In this document: one piece after another, positions 5,324-7,249 of the stretch
Layout of the letters: every line of letters begins with the position of its first letter
How positions within the stretch are numbered: the first letter of the stretch is position 1
From: Microcaldota archaeon
Lineage (GTDB): Archaea > Micrarchaeota > Micrarchaeia > Burarchaeales > JACQQB01
Assembly: GCA_016207225.1 (NCBI GenBank)
Contig: JACQQB010000111.1
Coordinates: forward strand, 1-7,249
Length of the DNA: 7,249 nucleotides
Reading direction: 5' to 3'
Made by a program: the position numbers and the translations under genes
The notes under the pieces: model-generated
Databases searched by the model: none
What the model was told of the DNA's origin: nothing
Seen by the model: the letters and a program-made list of their open reading frames with translations, nothing else

Positions 5324-5593
5324 CTACTTGCGCATTCCAATGAACTTCTCGTATTCTTTATGGTCGCCAATAAAATAGAACATACGTAGTTTAGATTTTT
5401 CATTAGAGGTGAAACATACCCTATACTGGCCTATTTCATCTATAAAGAATTCCAAACCATACTTTCCATGCCTGAAACCGGAAGGAGGGAACGTCCTGTA
5501 CTTTTCTCTTCGCTTCAAAAATCTTTTTTTAATCTCAGTAGGTAGTTTATCAAAATATGTGTACCATTCCTGATCGTATTCAAGTGTATACAT
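5324..5593 (-). CDS. RelE/ParE-superfamily toxin
   Basis: This 89-residue protein is a probable toxin of a type II toxin-antitoxin pair. RelE-type members cut mRNA on the ribosome, while ParE-type members act on gyrase. Family marks are an N-terminal strand with MYTLEYDQEW, a helical hairpin (DKLPTEIKKRFLKRREK), a basic loop, the strand pair GLEFFIDEIGQYRVCF (46-61), and FYFIGDHKEYEKF (72-84), which corresponds to the 'ilaIGhrkevY' end of RelE. The Arg of YRV and the His of GDH sit where catalytic residues occur, favouring RNase over ParE activity. It lies 54 bases after its antitoxin gene. The GAAGG at 5601-5605 is 7 bases before the ATG, and a TTTATAAA box in the gap suggests a promoter of its own. 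Confidence 0.85.
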   Translation of the reverse strand: MYTLEYDQEWYTYFDKLPTEIKKRFLKRREKYRTFPPSGFRHGKYGLEFFIDEIGQYRVCFTSNEKSKLRMFYFIGDHKEYEKFIGMRK

Positions 5594-5600
5594 TTGTTCG

Positions 5601-5636
5601 CCTTCAGTGAAGTAAGGAAATTAGGTGCTTTATAAA
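5601..5636 (-). promoter_or_regulatory. Internal promoter and ribosome binding site of the RelE-like gene
   Basis: TTTATAAA (5629-5636) is a consensus-like archaeal TATA box inside the 54-base gap between antitoxin and toxin. Standard spacing puts the start of transcription near 5606, just before the GAAGG at 5601-5605 and 13 bases before the ATG at 5593. The box is self-complementary, but no plus-strand gene begins nearby. Confidence 0.5.
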
Positions 5637-5647
5637 CTCATTAAAAA

Positions 5648-5872
5648 TCATAGAAGGTGTTTATATTTTGACTCAAACTCTTCATCAGTAATTTTTCTCC
5701 TGTTTCCTTCTCTTATATCTTTATCAAGTTTTTTCATGACTTTTATTGCTGCCTTATCCCTGAGTGGCTTTAGATTTAGCTCTTCGTGAACATCTTCCTC
5801 TATACGAGTTACAATGTCCCTGTACTTTAGAAGCTTTTCGTACTCTTCTTTGGTTATTTTGATGAATTCCAT
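5648..5872 (-). CDS. Probable antitoxin partner of the RelE-like toxin
   Basis: This encodes 74 mostly helical, highly charged residues (MEFIKITKEEYEKLLKYRDI at the start, then IEEDVHEELNLKPL, and KITDEEFESKYKHLL at the end). The N-terminal MEFIKITKEEYEKL pattern occurs in short archaeal antitoxin-like proteins next to RelE toxins. The role is inferred mainly from position: it is a small acidic-basic helical protein just upstream of a RelE-like gene on the same strand. The start is well supported by AAGGTGG (5879-5885), 6 bases before the ATG, and a TATA box at 5911-5923. No DNA-binding fold is obvious, so it may neutralise by wrapping the toxin without repressing the promoter. Confidence 0.7.
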   Translation of the reverse strand: MEFIKITKEEYEKLLKYRDIVTRIEEDVHEELNLKPLRDKAAIKVMKKLDKDIREGNRRKITDEEFESKYKHLL

Positions 5873-5878
5873 TGGTTT

Positions 5879-5923
5879 CCACCTTCCTGTAGAGTAGTTT
5901 AATGGATTTTGTTTTTAAATACC
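5879..5923 (-). promoter_or_regulatory. Promoter and ribosome binding site of the RelE-pair antitoxin
   Basis: On the minus strand GGTATTTAAAAAC (5911-5923) is a good archaeal TATA element and implies transcription from about 5891. GGAAGGTGG (5879-5887) then lies 6 bases before the ATG at 5872. The short leader of about 18 bases contrasts with the leaderless AbiE and ATPase genes. Confidence 0.6.
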
Positions 5924-6041
5924 TATCGTAGCTTTACTTTTTCAGTTGTTAAACCTACTCTGTGTTGCTGCTGAATTTCATGTCCTATTTTTAATAAGAG
6001 CTGTGAAGGGGCGTGTGGCCCTGCTATTCTATCAGGACAGG

Positions 6042-6059
6042 TAAATAAAAGAAGAAAAG
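6042..6059 (-). terminator. U-rich tract after copy B
   Basis: Just after the TAA of copy B, the minus strand reads CCTTTTCTTCTTTTATTT, a pyrimidine and T-rich tract without a strong hairpin. Archaeal RNA polymerase stops at such tracts. From 5940 to 6040 I see only weak short hairpins (for example CCTG/CAGG at 6020-6036) and no gene. Confidence 0.4.
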
Positions 6060-6063
6060 GGAT

Positions 6064-6568
6064 TTATTGGTTTTGTTTTGCTGCTTCTATAAATTTTCTT
6101 ATTGACTCAAGCGTTTCTTGTGCTACATTTCCTAGTTTTGCAAGCGCTCCTTCTGCCTCAGCTGCGAGTTTTTGCAAATCTGGCGCGAAGCCGAACACCC
6201 CAAAACGGATCGAAGGCCTGACACCGAGGACGACGTCCCGCCTGCCGTAGCCGTCGAAGTAGCCCCAGCTGCGGGGAGCAAGGGTTATTATGTTATCAGT
6301 TCGCCATAAGCGACGGGCATCTGGATTAGTTAACTCTGTTTGATTGCCTGTTGGAATACCGAATTTTCCATCAGTTAGGTACCAGCCACTCTCTGTCGGG
6401 TACTTTTGTACTAGTTCAAGTTTATTTTCATCAGGAATGTATATCTCTCTTGTTTTATTTCCTGTTTCATGGATTTCAAATGTAGGCTTTCCATTAACAA
6501 ATCCGTGCTCAACTACAAGAATAGCATTTATGGCAGCCAGATAATCTTTTGGAACCTTAAGCCTGTAG
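6064..6568 (-). pseudogene. Copy B: 5'-truncated second copy of gene A, no start codon
   Basis: An open frame of 168 codons ends with TAA at 6064 and matches gene A residues 97-267 along its length (YRLKVP-x-YLAAIN, VEHGF, GKPTFEIH, TDGKFGIPTG, PDAR-LWR-D, the variable segment, ETL-x2-IRK-IE). The first 96 residues are missing. Similarity stops at 6568, although the frame stays open to a stop at 6619-6621. The copy contains no methionine, and no ATG lies in frame upstream, so it cannot be translated as it stands. There are no frameshifts or internal stops, which suggests recent truncation or selection to keep it intact. The break is next to a hairpin (6571-6590) and repeat R3. It may be a simple deletion remnant or a silent cassette that donates variable segments to gene A. 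Confidence 0.75.
6184..6276 (-). other. Variable segment of copy B (VR-like)
   Basis: These 31 codons align without gaps to gene A's segment at 2980-3072. R, W, G, R, V, L, P, S, FGV and GF positions are kept, while 16 residues differ (for example D/S, N/Y, F/D, Y/G, C/V, R/I). Only 8 of 93 coding-strand bases are adenine. The neighbouring gene parts are AT-rich. Confidence 0.45.
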
Positions 6569-6570
6569 AA

Positions 6571-6590
6571 TGAGACACTTTTGTGCCTCA
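6571..6590. repeat. Hairpin at the truncation point of copy B
   Basis: TGAGACAC (6571-6578) and GTGCCTCA (6583-6590) form a stem of 7 pairs with one A-C mismatch around a TTTT loop. It begins two bases after similarity between gene A and copy B ends. It may be the scar or end of the event that removed the 5' part, or a transcription stop for the plus strand. Confidence 0.45.
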
Positions 6591-6615
6591 GGCATTGACT
6601 TAGTTGAAAGTGGGA

Positions 6616-6704
6616 GAATTAGTCCCTTGATGGGGCTCAGGTTAAGACTATAGTATTATACAAGATGCAGGGAGAGCAAGGCAAGAATTAAGCTAGAGTC
6701 TGAG
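6616..6704 (+). repeat. Dispersed repeat R3
   Basis: The core 6644-6704 differs from R2 at only three of 61 positions, and similarity extends left to 6616. In the frame that stays open in R1 and R2, it reads IVLYKMQGEQGKN and then TAA, earlier than the others. It sits between the broken 5' end of copy B and the ATPase gene, in a gap (6569-6879) that holds no intact gene but has a hairpin, this repeat, an AT-rich dyad and a promoter. Confidence 0.8.
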
Positions 6705-6741
6705 AATCTGGTTGGAGATTCGGGATTGGTTGATTTTAACA

Positions 6742-6772
6742 GTTTAAACGCTTTAAACAGAAAATGTTTAAA
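6742..6772. promoter_or_regulatory. GTTTAAA dyad and extra half-site
   Basis: GTTTAAA (6742-6748) and TTTAAAC (6752-6758) form a perfect 7-base inverted repeat around CGC. A third GTTTAAA lies at 6766-6772. The cluster is about 80 bases upstream of the ATPase TATA box and could be an operator. GATAAATATA (6791-6800) and GATAAGTATA (6824-6833) form a further imperfect direct repeat closer to the promoter. Confidence 0.35.
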
Positions 6773-6850
6773 TAATACTATAACTAATGTGATAAATATA
6801 CCTCTCAATAACGTAACACTTTTGATAAGTATATGTAGCAAAAACGTAGC

Positions 6851-6858
6851 TTTATAAA
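6851..6858 (+). promoter_or_regulatory. TATA box of the ATPase gene (leaderless)
   Basis: TTTATAAA is centred about 25 bases before the ATG at 6880 and matches the archaeal consensus very well. There is no ribosome binding site in between, so the mRNA probably starts at the ATG. Confidence 0.7.
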
Positions 6859-6879
6859 TGTTGTTGGATAGATAATAGC

Positions 6880-7249
6880 ATGGCCAGTATAGCAGAATTG
6901 TTTGAAGAATTTAATCCGTGGTGGAAGGGTTCTTATTCAACTAATCTTTCCAGAAGACCTGTTTTCAATAAAATAAAAAAGTTCATGCATGAGAAGCAAA
7001 TAATAGTGTTGAATGGTTTAAGGCGCAGTGGAAAGACAAGCATAATGCGACTTCTTATACAAGACCTAATTTCTGAGGAAGAGGCAAAAAACATAATGTT
7101 CTTTTCTTTTGATGGTAACAAACTAAAATCCGAGTATTTGGAGAATGTTATAAAGGAATACGAAAGACTGATGGAGCCTAAAAAATACAAGTATATTTTT
7201 CTTGATGAGATCCAGTTTGTTGATGGCTGGGAATGGGTGATTAAAAGAC
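6880..7249 (+). CDS. AAA_14/DUF4143-type ATPase (N-terminal part, runs off the window)
   Basis: The first 123 codons are present and the frame is open to the right edge. Residues 39-54 (KQIIVLNGLRRSGKTS) hold the Walker A motif with the GLRRSGKT signature of the AAA_14 domain. Residues 105-123 (YIFLDEIQFVDGWEWVIKR) hold Walker B with the family's LDEIQ-x3-W pattern. The opening FNPWWKG before the nucleotide site is also common in this family. Members usually have 380-450 residues with a C-terminal DUF4143 nuclease-like domain, which would lie beyond the window. Their roles are poorly defined; they are abundant in archaeal and bacterial accessory regions and are often linked to mobile or defence loci. 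The leaderless promoter fixes the start. It lies just after repeat R3 and so forms the next module of the island. Confidence 0.9.
   Translation, partial: MASIAELFEEFNPWWKGSYSTNLSRRPVFNKIKKFMHEKQIIVLNGLRRSGKTSIMRLLIQDLISEEEAKNIMFFSFDGNKLKSEYLENVIKEYERLMEPKKYKYIFLDEIQFVDGWEWVIKR

Noticed and set aside
6007..6036. Short hairpins (AGGG/CCCT and CCTG/CAGG) between the RelE pair and copy B
   Set aside because: Each has about four pairs with mismatches inside, and neither is followed by a T run in a useful direction.
1..7249. DGR template repeat, reverse transcriptase, CRISPR array, tRNA or rRNA in the window
   Set aside because: I looked on both strands for an AAY-rich version of the variable segment, for a reverse transcriptase frame, for short regularly spaced repeats, and for tRNA-like or rRNA-like sequence, and found none.

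Overview
The window looks like a piece of an archaeal chromosome, most likely from a small-genome (DPANN-type) lineage; that last placement is inference. Archaeal signs seen directly are TATA boxes (TTTATAAA, TTATATA and similar) about 25 bases before several start codons, which implies leaderless mRNAs, GAGGTGG-type ribosome binding sites on other genes, a U-rich tract in place of a hairpin terminator, and a circularly permuted GTPase of the YlqF/RbgA type. Base composition is AT-rich except for two short GC-rich blocks.

Bases 1-2807 are housekeeping-like: the tail of a probable MFS transporter (+), a two-gene unit (-) of a lipoprotein and a small membrane protein with two CxxC pairs, a rhomboid protease (+), and the permuted GTPase (-). 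Bases 2851-7249 are accessory-like and modular. A 267-residue protein (gene A, -) has a C-terminal stretch that resembles the variable region of diversity-generating retroelement (DGR) targets. It is followed by an AbiEii/AbiEi-like toxin-antitoxin pair (+), a RelE-like toxin with its likely antitoxin (-), a 5'-truncated, start-less second copy of gene A (copy B, -), and the start of an AAA_14/DUF4143-type ATPase (+) that runs off the window.

A dispersed direct repeat (R1, R2, R3; R2 and R3 match at 58 of 61 positions) sits at the module borders: gene A - R1 - AbiE pair - R2 - RelE pair - copy B - R3 - ATPase. This suggests an island assembled or rearranged in cassettes.

The most interesting signal is the comparison of gene A with copy B. 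Their aligned 31-codon variable segments have the same length, few adenines on the coding strand (9 and 8 of 93), changes concentrated at codon positions 1 and 2, and an invariant R-W-G-R-V-L-P-S-FGV-GF scaffold. No reverse transcriptase or template repeat is in the window, so a DGR, or gene conversion from a silent cassette, remains a hypothesis.

Stretches over 300 bases without an intact gene: 3655-4061 holds the gene A leader, R1 and the AbiE promoter; 5873-6879 holds the RelE-pair promoter, about 100 bases (5940-6040) with only weak hairpins, copy B, R3, an AT-rich dyad and the ATPase promoter.
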